64,000 nucleotides of DNA from Pseudonocardia sp. HH130629-09 (GTDB lineage: Bacteria; Actinomycetota; Actinomycetes; Mycobacteriales; Pseudonocardiaceae), in contig NZ_CP011868.1 of NCBI RefSeq assembly GCF_001294645.1, positions 3,534,001-3,598,000 of the forward strand. The letters are read 5' to 3'. A program made the translations under genes and the position numbers. The notes below the pieces were generated by a model, which saw only the letters and a list, made by a program, of their open reading frames with translations, did no database searches and had not been told where the DNA came from. Positions 34,723 to 43,917 of this stretch are shown here, piece by piece; the first letter of the stretch is position 1; every line of letters starts with the position of its first letter.

Positions 34723-36168
34723 TCACGGCGCGAGGTAGATGGACTTCAGCGCCTGGTAGGCGGCGAGCCCCTCAGGGCCGAGCTCGCGACCCAGACCGGA
34801 CTGCTTGACACCACCGAAGGGTGCGGCCGGATCCGGCAGGTAGGCGTTGATGCCGATCGTCCCGGTCTGGACCCTGGCCGCGACCGCCTCCCCCCGTTCC
34901 GGGTCCGAGGTCCACACACTGCCACCGAGACCGAAGTCGGACTCGTTCGCGATCCGGACCGCATCGTCGACGTCGGAGTAGGAGATCACCGACAACACCG
35001 GTCCGAAGATCTCCTCCTGGGCGATCGTGTGCCGGTTGTCGACGTCGGCGAACACGGTCGGCTCCACGAACCAGCCCCGGTCGAGCCCCGCCGGACGCCC
35101 GCCACCGGCCGTGATGCGAGCCCCCTCGCCGGTGCCCTTGGCGATGTAGCCCTCGATCCGGTCCCGCTGCCGAGCCGAGGCGACCGGCCCGATCTGCGTC
35201 CGTTCGTCGAGCGCGTCACCGACCTGGAGGCTCTGCGCGAACCCAGTCAGGGTGTCGACGACCTCGGCGTAGCGCGACGACGGCGCGAGGATGCGCGTAC
35301 CCAGGTAGCAGGTCTGACCGTTGTTCAGCAGCGTCGCACCGAACAGGCTCTCCAGGTTCGACGCGAGATCGGCGTCGTCGAGGACGATCGCCGCCGACTT
35401 ACCACCCAGCTCGAGGGTGACCGGACGCAGCAGCCGCGCACAGGTCTCGGCGACGGTCCGACCCGCCGCCGTCGACCCGGTGAAGGCGACCTTGTCGACC
35501 TGCGGGTGCTCGATCAGGTACTGGCCGGTGTCCCGACCGCCCTGCACGATGTTCACCACGCCCGCCGGGAGGCCGGCGGCGGCCGCCGCCTCGGCGAACA
35601 GCTGCGCGTCGAGGACGGTCTCCGGGCTGGGCTTGAGCACGATCGTGCAGCCCATCGCGAGCGCCGGCCCGAGCTTGAACGCGGCGAGGGTCTGCGGGTA
35701 GTTCCACGGCACGATCCCGGCGACGACCCCGATCGGCTTGCGGGTCACCCGGATCCGCCCGCCCATGACTCCGTCGCGGACCTCGTCGAGCTCGGTGCTG
35801 CGGATCAGGCCGGCGTAGTAGCGCAACAGCACCTGCGGGAAGACGCCCTCCAGCTGGGTGGCGATCGAGATCGGCATGCCGTTCTGCGACGCCACCCGAC
35901 GAGCCATCTCGGGCGCGCGGGCGTCGAGCTCATCGGCGAGCCGCTCCATCACCGCGGCCCGGTCCGCGGGCGCCCACGTCGCCCAGCCCGACGGGTCGTC
36001 GAACGCGGCACGAGCGGCTGCGACAGCGGCGTCGACGTCCCGTTCGACGGCTTCGGGAACCCGACCGATGACCTCCTCCGTACTGGCGGAGACGACCTCG
36101 ATGGTGCGCGACGAGGACGGGGCGACCCACTCCCCGCCGATGTACAGGGACTCGTACACGGTGCTCAC
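34723..36168 (-). CDS. Aldehyde dehydrogenase
   Basis: 481 residues. LYIGGEWVAPSSS start, VPWNYPQTLAAFKLGPALA, KPSPETVLDA, FTGSTAAGRT, LELGGKSAAIVLDD (catalytic Glu), NNGQTCYLGTR (catalytic Cys) and QEEIFGPVLSVI. GTG 36168 follows AAGGAG. It is transcribed toward the aldoxime dehydratase with 159 bp between. Likely oxidizes the aldehyde partner of an aldoxime. The 254 bp upstream to the IS256 end hold nothing I can name besides a probable promoter. Confidence 0.92.
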   Translation of the reverse strand: MSTVYESLYIGGEWVAPSSSRTIEVVSASTEEVIGRVPEAVERDVDAAVAAARAAFDDPSGWATWAPADRAAVMERLADELDARAPEMARRVASQNGMPISIATQLEGVFPQVLLRYYAGLIRSTELDEVRDGVMGGRIRVTRKPIGVVAGIVPWNYPQTLAAFKLGPALAMGCTIVLKPSPETVLDAQLFAEAAAAAGLPAGVVNIVQGGRDTGQYLIEHPQVDKVAFTGSTAAGRTVAETCARLLRPVTLELGGKSAAIVLDDADLASNLESLFGATLLNNGQTCYLGTRILAPSSRYAEVVDTLTGFAQSLQVGDALDERTQIGPVASARQRDRIEGYIAKGTGEGARITAGGGRPAGLDRGWFVEPTVFADVDNRHTIAQEEIFGPVLSVISYSDVDDAVRIANESDFGLGGSVWTSDPERGEAVAARVQTGTIGINAYLPDPAAPFGGVKQSGLGRELGPEGLAAYQALKSIYLAP

Positions 36169-36422
36169 TGCGACTCCTTCGTCGGACTGCGATTCACTAC
36201 GGCACACTGCCGCTACTTCGGCTTCGTATCGACTGTAGTTCCGCGAATGCGGTCATAGTCTGCTGCGTACCGCGTTGACCTGCTGCGGCGGGCGCACCCG
36301 TACGACAGGTCCGAGCCGACGCCTGCCCGTCCACCTGACGGCGGCGAGCATGGCTAACGGGTTCCCTGCTGTTCGCTGCGCGCCGTCGAGGGCCGGACCG
36401 AACAGCTCCGCAGCAGCGACCT

Positions 36423-37830
36423 GGGGCCTGTCTCGTGATCGGTGTTTCGGCGTCGTTGCTCAGTAGGTCTCGGCTCCCGGCCAGCGGTCACCGAACGTGA
36501 TGGCGAACGCGTTGATCACGGGCTTCCAACGCATCGTCCACCTCGTGCGGCCCGTCCCGGTCGGGTCCAGGCTGCGAGTCACAAGATACAAGCATTTCAT
36601 CGCAGCCTGCTCAGTGGGGAAATGACCACGCGCCCGCACCGCGCGCCGGTAGCGGGCGTTAAGCGATTCGATCGCATTCGTAGAGCAGATCACCCTTCGA
36701 ATCTCGACGTCGTAGTCCAAGAACGGCACGAACTCTTCCCACGCGTTGCGCCATAGCCGGATCATCGCCGCGTACTTACGGCCCCATTTCTCGTCGAGCT
36801 CATCCATAGCGATAAGTGCTGCATTCGGGTTGGGCGCGGCATAGATTGGTTTGATGTCGCGCTTCACCGCGTCCCAGTCCTGTCGACCCACCAGCCGGAA
36901 AGTGTTTCGGATCAGGTGCACGACGCAGGTTTGGACAATGGTTTGCGGCCACACGTTGGCCACGACCTCCGGGAGTCCTTTGAGGCCGTCGCAGACCAGG
37001 AACAGCACGTCACGCACGCCGCGGTTCTTCAGGTCGACCAGCACGCTCATCCAGAACTTCGCGCCCTCACTGCCGACGCCCATCCACAGCCCCAGCACGT
37101 CCTTGCAGCCGTCCACGGTGACGCCGATGGCTGCGTAGACCGGCCGGTTGGCGACCTGCCCGTCCCGGACCTTGACGTGGACAGCGTCGATGAACACCGC
37201 GGCGTACACCGAATCCAACGGCCGACCAACCCAGTCATTCATCTCGGCGACGACCTTGTCGGTGATCCGCGAGACCGTCTCCTTCGATACTGACGCCCCA
37301 TAGATGTCAGCGAAATGTGCGGAAACCTCCCCGGTCGTCATCCCTTTCGCATACAGCGACAGTACGACCTCGTCGACATCTGTGAGGCGCCGCTGACGCT
37401 TCTTCACGATCTGCGGCTCGAAAGTGCTGGCCCTGTCTCTCGGAACGTCGATCTCCACGTCACCCGCGGCATCCGAGAGAACCGTCTTCGAGCGGGACCC
37501 GTTCCGCACGTTGGTGGATTCCCGGCCGGGGTCGGCCCGGTTCTTGTCGTGCCCGAGGTGCTCGGTCATCTCCTCGTTCAGCGCCGTTTCCAGAACATTC
37601 TTGGTAAAGAGCTTCAACAGGCCGTCCGGGCCGGTCAACGCCAGCCCGCGCGCCTTCGCCTCGGCCACCATCGCCGCCGCAGCGGCCCGCTCCGCCGACG
37701 CCTGCCGAGCAGGCTTCGGGTCACCCTCGCTTGGATCCACAAGGTCCGATGTCATCACTGTCCGTGCCCATCTCGCCGGACCTCAGCCCGGCGTGTCGGG
37801 CCGAAAACACCGATCTTGAAACAGTCCCCC
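36423..37830. mobile_element. IS256-family insertion sequence
   Basis: About 1.4 kb bounded by imperfect inverted repeats: left CCTGTCTCGTGATCGGTGTT, right (reverse complement) ACTGTTTCAAGATCGGTGTT, both preceded by GGGG. One full transposase lies inside. I could not see an 8-bp target duplication. It abuts an IS21 element on the right. Confidence 0.85.
36460..37755 (-). CDS. IS256-family transposase
   Basis: 431 residues, full length. DDE residues visible in VFIDAVHVKVRDG, FLVCDGLKGLPEVV and CSTNAIESLNARYRRAVRARG. Typical upstream motifs LYAKGMTTGEVSAHF and SKETVSRITDKV. No stop or shift, so it may be active. ATG 37755; a GTG lies one codon upstream. Confidence 0.95.
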   Translation of the reverse strand: MTSDLVDPSEGDPKPARQASAERAAAAAMVAEAKARGLALTGPDGLLKLFTKNVLETALNEEMTEHLGHDKNRADPGRESTNVRNGSRSKTVLSDAAGDVEIDVPRDRASTFEPQIVKKRQRRLTDVDEVVLSLYAKGMTTGEVSAHFADIYGASVSKETVSRITDKVVAEMNDWVGRPLDSVYAAVFIDAVHVKVRDGQVANRPVYAAIGVTVDGCKDVLGLWMGVGSEGAKFWMSVLVDLKNRGVRDVLFLVCDGLKGLPEVVANVWPQTIVQTCVVHLIRNTFRLVGRQDWDAVKRDIKPIYAAPNPNAALIAMDELDEKWGRKYAAMIRLWRNAWEEFVPFLDYDVEIRRVICSTNAIESLNARYRRAVRARGHFPTEQAAMKCLYLVTRSLDPTGTGRTRWTMRWKPVINAFAITFGDRWPGAETY

Positions 37831-37929
37831 CGATCATGGGGGAACCGCATGCCGCTGCTGTCAACGGCGGGTTGGGAGTGACCCCGTAGCGACGGATTGG
37901 AACTGACCCCCGGCGTGGTGTGGTGATGG

Positions 37930-38781
37930 TCAGTCGTTGCTGGCGCGGTTGTGTTTGGCCAGGAGCTCGCGTCGGGCGCGGGTGCGGTAGGAGTCCCCGG
38001 ACAGGGTCAGGACTTCGGCGTGGTGGACGAGGCGGTCGATCATGGCTGCGGCGACGACGTCGTCGGAGAAGGTCTCGCCCCAGCGGCCGAAGGGCAGATT
38101 GCTGGTGACCATGACGCTGCCTTGTTCATAGCGGGAAGCGATGAGCTGGAAGAACAGGTTCGCTGCGTCCTGGTCGAACGGGATGTAGCCGACCTCGTCG
38201 ATGATGATCAGTTTGTAGCGGCGGATCTTCTTCAGCTCGGCCTCGAGCCGGCCGCTCTGGTGCGCGGCGGCGAGTCTGGTGATCCAGTTGCTGGCGGTGT
38301 CGAACAGGACCGAGTAGCCGGCGTGGGCGGCTTTGACGCCGAGCCCGATCGCGAGGTGGGTCTTCCCGATCCCGGGCGGGCCGAGCAGGATCACGTTCTC
38401 GCACTTGGCGACGAACGTGCTCGTGGCCAGGTGGGCCAGGATGTCGCGGCGCAGCGAGGGCAGATGGTCGAGGTTGAAGTCCTCCAAGGTCTTGACCTGG
38501 GGGAAGTGCGCGGTGCGGATCCGCATGACCGTGCCCTTGGACTCGCGGTCGGCGACCTGGCGCTGCAGCAGCGCGCCCAGATACTCCTCGTGCGACCAGT
38601 TCTCCTCACGGGCCTGGGCGGCAAGCTGTTCCCAGCTGGCCGCGATGGTCGGGGTCTTCAGGACCCGGGTCAGGTAGGCGATCATCGCCGGCAGTCCGTC
38701 GGGGACCGCGGCCAGCACCGGACCGGCCGGCCCCGAGCTCCCAGCGGGGTCGGTGGTGATCTTCGGTGGTGTGGTTGTCAT
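37930..38781 (-). CDS. istB: IS21 helper ATPase IstB
   Basis: 283 residues, DnaC-like AAA+ protein: Walker A LLGPPGIGKTHLA, Walker B LIIIDEVGYIPFD, sensor MVTSNLPFGRWGE. Assists IstA in target selection. ATG 38781 overlaps the istA stop by 4 bp. Intact. Confidence 0.95.
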   Translation of the reverse strand: MTTTPPKITTDPAGSSGPAGPVLAAVPDGLPAMIAYLTRVLKTPTIAASWEQLAAQAREENWSHEEYLGALLQRQVADRESKGTVMRIRTAHFPQVKTLEDFNLDHLPSLRRDILAHLATSTFVAKCENVILLGPPGIGKTHLAIGLGVKAAHAGYSVLFDTASNWITRLAAAHQSGRLEAELKKIRRYKLIIIDEVGYIPFDQDAANLFFQLIASRYEQGSVMVTSNLPFGRWGETFSDDVVAAAMIDRLVHHAEVLTLSGDSYRTRARRELLAKHNRASND

Positions 38782-40037
38782 GAGCTGCTCGCTTCCTCGG
38801 CAGTGGAGACGAAGTCGACACCGAACAGGGCGTCGTAGTCGGGCAGTGCGCGCAGGGTCACCGGGTGGCCGTCGAGGTGACGGCGTGCTGCGGCCTGTCG
38901 GGTGTTGCGGTCGTGGGCCAGGGCGCGGCGCATCGCCGCGGCGGTGTGCTGGTGCGCCGGGTCGGTGATCACCGCGTGGCGGGCCCAGCTGCGGTCGTGA
39001 CGGGCGACGACCTGGCCGGCGCAGTAGACGACGACCTCGCGCGGTGAGGCGGCGACATCGACGAACCGGCCGATCATCTGCGGATCCACGGAGTAGTCGT
39101 TGGCATCGACGCGGACGTAGTAGTCCCGTGCCAGCCGGATCCGCTGGGCCAGCCCGATCGGCGGGTCCAGCGGCGGCAGCGGAGTCATCGCCGCGTAGTC
39201 GTGGGCGAGCACGTCCACCGGGCGGCCGCCGATCGCTCGGACGGTGCGGGTGTTGGCCCGGGCCAGCCAGTCGTCGATCTGGTGGTTGAAGTCGGCTGGG
39301 GAGGCGAAGCGACGTCCGGGCAGGAACGAGGTCTCGAAGTAGCCGTTGTTGCGTTCGACCAGCCCCTTGAACTCCGGATCCCGCGGTGGGGCAAGCCGGA
39401 TCCGGGTGGCCAGAGTGCCGGCGAACGCAGCGGCCGGTGCCGAGACCCGCCCGGTCCCGCCGATCGCAGACTCCCGGTCCCAGACCAGCGTGCGGGTCAC
39501 CCGCCCGACGTCGCTGATCAGCTGCCACATCCCGGACAGGATGTCCCCGGCCTGGCGCGAGGGGATCATCGTCGCGGACAAGAACCGCGAGTAGCCCAGC
39601 GTCATCACCAGCACCGGTAGGACCCGTTCCTAGCCTGGGCCGACGGGGATCGTGGTCTCGGGGAACCACAGGTCGCACTGGGTGATCTCGCCCGGTGCGT
39701 AGGCGACCCGGTCGACCGGGTCGATCCCGACATACTCGGGGCGGATCTGGCGGATCCGGTCCTTGAGCACGGTCAGCGAGTGCTCCCACCCGATCCGCTC
39801 TGCGATCACCGTGGCCGGCATGCGTGGGAACTGCGCCAGCAATGCCCGCACCTGCGGCTCGACCGCATCCGCCAGCGATCCCCGCGGGCCCCGTTCCCGC
39901 TTCGGCGGGCCCGGCGCCCGCAACGCGGAGCGCACCGTGTTGCGGGCCACCCCCAGCCGGCGGGCGATCTCCTTGATCGGGACACCCTCGGCCCGATGCA
40001 GACGACGGATCTCGGCCCAGTCCTCCACCGACAACAC
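38778..40037 (-). pseudogene. istA: IS21 transposase IstA, in-frame amber stop
   Basis: The frame starts at ATG 40037 with an IstA HTH (IRRLHRAEGVPIKEIARRLG, VARNTVRSALR), reaches ITQCDLWFPETTIPVGPG, meets TAG at 39632-39630, then continues in the same frame ERVLPVLVMTLGYSRF, RNNGYFETSFLPGRRF and the beta-barrel C-terminus to 38778. The stop most simply derives from a CAG glutamine codon. Transposition would need read-through or help in trans. Confidence 0.9.
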
Positions 40038-40089
40038 CCCCTCAGCGTCGTGCAGAGGGGGTCAATCCCAAGCCGACGCTAGGGGGTCA

Positions 40090-40485
40090 GTCTGAGCCCG
40101 TCGTCGACACCTGGTCACTCTCGATCTCCGATCGTGCCTTCTCTAAGCCTCAGTCGATGTCGCCCGGGTATGCGGATGCCTCCGACTGACGGCCGAGTAC
40201 CGACCCGGCCCGGCCTACTCGGAGACGAGGACGAGAGTCCGCGGCGCTCAGCGCGTCGCCGTTCCTGCGGTATCGGCGGACCCGGACGTGACCAGTGGGA
40301 AGCCAGGGAGACGCAAGGAATCTCAGCGATCTCGGGGCCGCGACGAGACATCCGTAGTCACCGAAAGCACGTCTCCACCCTCAGATGAGGGTGGAGACAA
40401 GGCCGGCTCTTTCCTACGGTCGCGGGAACGTCGGCGGGTCGCGGGCGCTCCCCTGCCACCTCGCCCGTCGAGCGAAGGAGCGACG
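40090..40485. other. Intergenic region after IS21
   Basis: 396 bp without a supportable gene. It holds the strong palindrome at 40371-40398 and, at its end, the GAAGGAG ribosome site of the next gene. No tRNA, repeat array or second element seen. Confidence 0.6.
40371..40398. promoter_or_regulatory. 28-bp perfect palindrome, operator shared with 49164-49179
   Basis: Arms GTCTCCACCCTCA and TGAGGGTGGAGAC around GA, 88 bp before the first gene of the operon. The core ACCCTCAG/A-TGAGGGT recurs before the divergent oxidase operon at 49 kb. Probable binding site of the NarL-type response regulator encoded between the two operons. Confidence 0.7.
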
Positions 40486-41032
40486 ATGCGCGTCACCCCG
40501 ATCAGGGTGCTCATCACCGTGTGCTGCGCTCTCGTCACCACCGGGCTCACGCTGTCCGGGGTCGTACACGATGCACCCGAGCGCGGTGCTGATCGACCCG
40601 ATCGTCAGCGAGGCCGGCCGGACCATCCTCGGGGTCCCGGTGCCGGACCTACCGGGTACTCCCGGCGTCCCCGGGGCGCTCCCGGTGAGTCCGCCGGTCG
40701 CGGTGCCGACGGTGGGGCCGGGCGTCGTCGTACCGCTCCCGAGCCACGGTCATATCGCCGGGACCACCCACGGCGCGCAGGTCTGGTGGCAGATGACCGT
40801 GGTTCTGATCCGCGACCCGTCGATCTGGCCCGACCGGGAGGGAGACCGTGCCGCCGGACGGAACCAGTGCCTGACCTCGATCGACGTCCTGCGAACTGCA
40901 CAGGGGCGCGGCGACGCGGTGGCCGGACACGACATTTCGACCAACCCGTGGCTCTTCTTCGCCAACCAGCCCCAGCAGGGCCCGGTCGGCGAGAACGCAC
41001 CGGCACCAGGCTCCGGGGCGCACCACGGATGA
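40486..41032 (+). pseudogene. Secreted protein gene with an apparent frameshift after the signal peptide
   Basis: ATG 40486 has a good GAAGGAG site and encodes a clear signal peptide (RVLITVCCALVTTGLTLSG). The frame then degenerates into Arg/Pro-rich sequence, while the next frame becomes protein-like near 40565 (MHPSAVLIDPIVSEAG, later AQVWWQMTVVLIRDPSIWP, NPWLFFANQP) and ends at 41032 overlapping the next ATG. One extra base near GGTCGTACACG explains it. Alternatively a shorter cytosolic protein starts at ATG 40571, or the indel is a sequencing error. Family unknown. Confidence 0.6.
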
Positions 41033-42120
41033 ACCTGTCCCATACCCGGGTCGTCGCCGGGCTGGCGGTACTCGGCGCGACCGTTGCGACGATGCTGGCG
41101 CCGCCGGCCGACGCCGCGGAGCCATCGGTCGTCGCCGTCCTCGACACGGTCACACCCGCCGTCACGGACGGCGGCCTTGTCACCGTCACCCCGGACGGTG
41201 CGCTCGCGGTGGTGAACCCGGGGCCGGTACCGCTGACCGTCCCGGCGCCCGACGGGCGAGACGTCGTACGAGTCTCGGCAGCCGGCGTCGAGGTCGACGC
41301 CGCGCATCCGTTCACCTACGAGACGCGCAACCCGCCGGGCATCCCGACCCGGCTCCCGAAGGGCGTCACCCCTGACGCCGCACCACGCTGGACACCGGTG
41401 TCCCAGGACGTGTCGTGGCGCTGGTACGACCCACGCATCGCGGTGTCGGGAGTGCGGGCGCCTTCGGGCGGGCGGACGGGAGACATCCAGGTGCTGTCCA
41501 CCTGGTCGGTACCCGTGCGCCACGGCGGAACCGCAATCGACGTCCGCGGTCGGATCGAGCTCCGCCAGCCGACCGGGGGGTTCCGCGTCGAGACCGACCC
41601 GACGCCGGCCGGCGTCTCCCTGACCGTTGCACCCGGGCCCCGCCCGAGCGCGATCCTGGCTGTGCACGGGACCGGCCCAGTTGCCGTCGCGGGCCTGGAC
41701 GGCGAACCGTTCCTTCGGCGGACCGCCGACGGGTCTTGGCAGGCCGAACTGTCCAGCCGGACCTATCGGCTGAACCTCCTGCTCGCGGGTCACCCGGTTC
41801 CAGCCGGCAGCGGATGGCGAACTTATGCGGGCCCGGGCCCGGTCGGCTGGACCGACGAGCGGCTCGTCGCCCCACCCGGAGTCACCCCCGATGCGCCTGC
41901 ACGATGGAGCCTCCCGGTCGTGCTCGGCGACCGCACCACCGAGCTGACCGGCGCGGTCCGGGCCGTGCCCCGCCCCGGGACCGACGGAACACCGGCGGGC
42001 TCTGTCCCCACCGGAGCGCTCATCGCGGCGGTCGCGCTGCTCGGCATCGCCGGTGGGGCACTCGCCCTCCGGCACCGCAGACCCCGACCCTCCCCTCCCT
42101 CAGGAGCGAATGCCCGGTGA
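41029..42120 (+). CDS. Secreted, C-terminally membrane-anchored protein, unknown function
   Basis: 363 residues. Signal peptide at 1-30 ending ADAAEP, an extracellular beta-rich body (SWRWYDPRIAVSG, LSTWSVPVRHGG, RIELRQPTGGFRVETD) and a C-terminal helix (ALIAAVALLGIAGGALAL) with an Arg-rich cytoplasmic tail. It shares architecture and the W-x-W-(Y/F)-D-(P/H)-R block with the protein encoded at 45396-46664, so the two are likely paralogs. ATGA overlaps on both sides tie it into a four-gene operon. Confidence 0.75.
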   Translation: MNLSHTRVVAGLAVLGATVATMLAPPADAAEPSVVAVLDTVTPAVTDGGLVTVTPDGALAVVNPGPVPLTVPAPDGRDVVRVSAAGVEVDAAHPFTYETRNPPGIPTRLPKGVTPDAAPRWTPVSQDVSWRWYDPRIAVSGVRAPSGGRTGDIQVLSTWSVPVRHGGTAIDVRGRIELRQPTGGFRVETDPTPAGVSLTVAPGPRPSAILAVHGTGPVAVAGLDGEPFLRRTADGSWQAELSSRTYRLNLLLAGHPVPAGSGWRTYAGPGPVGWTDERLVAPPGVTPDAPARWSLPVVLGDRTTELTGAVRAVPRPGTDGTPAGSVPTGALIAAVALLGIAGGALALRHRRPRPSPPSGANAR

Positions 42121-42530
42121 TCACGTCCTGGAAGTCCCTGGCGACCGCCACAGCGGTCGTACTGCTCGTCGCCGTCGGCGGCTGCGCGAGCCGGCTGCCC
42201 GCTCCCGCCGACGCGGGCGGATCGGTGCCTGCGCCGACTGCCGCAGGTGTCGCATCGGATTCCGGGGCACAGGAACGTGTCGAGTTCCGGGTCGTCGACG
42301 GCGAGGTCGAGGGCGGGGCAACCCGGATCACCGTTGAACGTGGCACCCCCGTCAATCTCGTCGTGACCGCTGACCGGGCGGACGAGGCCCACCTGCACGG
42401 CTACGACCGGGCCGTCGCCCTCCAACCGGGCCGGCGGGCCGAGGTCCGGTTCACCGCCGACGTCCCGGGTTCGTTCGAGTTCGAGCTGCACGGAAGCGGA
42501 GCGCTGCTCGCGCGGATCGAGGTCCGCTGA
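42117..42530 (+). CDS. Lipoprotein with cupredoxin-like domain
   Basis: 137 residues. Lipobox VAVGGCAS near residue 20 after a hydrophobic stretch, then a small beta-sandwich domain: TRITVERGTPVNLVVTADRA, DEAHLHGYDR, EVRFTADVPGSFEFELHGSG. The pattern is that of the cupredoxin_1 family; the copper ligand set looks incomplete (His residues only), so metal binding is possible but unproven. GTG 42117 overlaps the upstream stop; the stop overlaps the FedB-like start. Confidence 0.75.
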   Translation: MITSWKSLATATAVVLLVAVGGCASRLPAPADAGGSVPAPTAAGVASDSGAQERVEFRVVDGEVEGGATRITVERGTPVNLVVTADRADEAHLHGYDRAVALQPGRRAEVRFTADVPGSFEFELHGSGALLARIEVR

Positions 42531-43828
42531 TGGTCCTCGCTCACGGGATCGGGACGCGCAGCGACCTGCCGGTACCCCTCGGCCCCGCGGCCGCCGCCGC
42601 GGGGACGGCTCTGATCGCGTCCTTCGTCATTCTGTCGCTGTTCCGGCGACGGCCACGGACGCCGTGGCCCGGACGCCCGCTGCCCGACCGTGCCACCGCG
42701 GTCGTCGACCATCCCGCGACCAGAACCGCCGCCCGGATCGTGGCGTTGACGGCCGTCGCCGCCGTGACGGCCGTCGGGTTCCTCGGCCCGGCGGACTCCG
42801 CCGACAATCTCGCGCCGTGGGCGTTCTATGTGACGTTCTGGGCCGGGCTGGTGCCGGCGTCGCTACTCGCAGGTCCTGTCGTCCGCTATGTGAACCCACT
42901 GCGACTGGTCCACGCCGTGCTCGCCCGGCTGCTCAGGATCGCGCCCGACGGGATCAGGACGCTCTCCCCCCGGCTGGGACGGTGGCCCGCCGCAGCCGGG
43001 CTGTTCGCGTTCGCCTGGCTCGAGCTCGTCGCACCAGGCCGGACGGACCCAGTGTGGGTGGCGACCTTCGTGAGCGGGTACGCCGTGATCCAGCTGGCGG
43101 GCGCGCTCGTGTACGGGCGGACCTGGTTCGACCGGTGCGACGGGTTCGAGGTCTACTCCGTCCTACTCGGCGCGCTGTCTCCTCTCGGCCGCCTGGCCGA
43201 CGGCCGGCTCGGCCTCCGGAGCCCGCTCGACGGGCTCGACCGGGTCGAGCCGACACCCGGGCTGGTCGGAGTCGTCGTGGTGCTCATCGGTTCGACCGGC
43301 TACGACGGGTTGTCCCGAACGCTCTGGTGGGTCTCCGCCGTCGACGACGGCGTGGCTGCAGGGACGCTCGGCCTCCTGGCGACGACGCTGGCTGCAGGCG
43401 TGCTGTACCTGCTCGGCTGCTCGGCGCTCACCCAGGAGCGGGCACACGAGGGCCACCGGCCGGGGCCCACCGCGTTCGCCAGCACTCTCGTCCCGATCGC
43501 GGCCGGCTACGCGGTCGCCCACTACGCCAGCCTGCTGCTGTTCGACGGCCAGCAGACCCTGATTCTGGCCTCCGACCCCTTCCAGACCGGACTCGACCTG
43601 TTCGGCACCGCCGGATGGACGATCGACTACCGATGGGCGGAGCCGGTCGGGATCATGGTCGTCCAGCTGGTGGCGATCGTGGGCGGCCACCTCGTCGCAT
43701 CGCTCGCCGCCCACGATCGCGCCGTGCGGATGTATCCGTCCGGCGCCGCCGTACGGACCCAGTTCCCGATGCTCACAGCGATGGTGGCGCTGACCGTCGG
43801 CGCGGTCGGGCTTCTGTTCGCAGCCTGA
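42530..43828 (+). CDS. FedB-like polytopic membrane protein
   Basis: 432 residues, about 10 membrane helices. The start MVLAHGIGTRSDLPVPL is characteristic of actinobacterial proteins annotated as fenitrothion hydrolase FedB-like; biochemical function of these is unclear, and the annotation should not be read as organophosphate hydrolysis. Last gene of the operon with the cupredoxin lipoprotein, so export or metal handling for an envelope enzyme is a reasonable inference. Confidence 0.7.
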   Translation: MVLAHGIGTRSDLPVPLGPAAAAAGTALIASFVILSLFRRRPRTPWPGRPLPDRATAVVDHPATRTAARIVALTAVAAVTAVGFLGPADSADNLAPWAFYVTFWAGLVPASLLAGPVVRYVNPLRLVHAVLARLLRIAPDGIRTLSPRLGRWPAAAGLFAFAWLELVAPGRTDPVWVATFVSGYAVIQLAGALVYGRTWFDRCDGFEVYSVLLGALSPLGRLADGRLGLRSPLDGLDRVEPTPGLVGVVVVLIGSTGYDGLSRTLWWVSAVDDGVAAGTLGLLATTLAAGVLYLLGCSALTQERAHEGHRPGPTAFASTLVPIAAGYAVAHYASLLLFDGQQTLILASDPFQTGLDLFGTAGWTIDYRWAEPVGIMVVQLVAIVGGHLVASLAAHDRAVRMYPSGAAVRTQFPMLTAMVALTVGAVGLLFAA

Positions 43829-43917
43829 TAGCGGCCCTACGACTCCGCAGGTGCGGGTGTTTTTCTCGCGTTCGGGTGATTCTGCGGACTTCGGGCGACC
43901 CAGCTCGTTAACCGGAT

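Larger units (their letters stand above)
37879..40089. mobile_element. IS21-family insertion sequence
   Basis: 2.2 kb with inverted ends built from TGACCCC repeats: left TGACCCCGTAGCGACGG then TTGGAACTGACCCC; right (reverse complement) TGACCCCCTAGCGTCGG then TTGGGATTGACCCC. Contains istA and istB in the usual ATGA-overlapping order. istA carries a stop. No convincing target duplication was seen. Confidence 0.85.

Noticed and set aside
33616-36258. 880-codon open frame antisense to the aldoxime dehydratase and aldehyde dehydrogenase genes
   Set aside because: Both opposite-strand genes carry catalytic motifs and ribosome sites; this frame has neither.
36415-37838. 8-bp target duplication for the IS256 element
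   Set aside because: No matching direct repeats could be found at the ends of the inverted repeats.
42530-43828. Functional call as an organophosphate (fenitrothion) hydrolase
   Set aside because: The similarity is to membrane proteins carrying that label; no hydrolase motif is visible and the operon suggests an envelope role.
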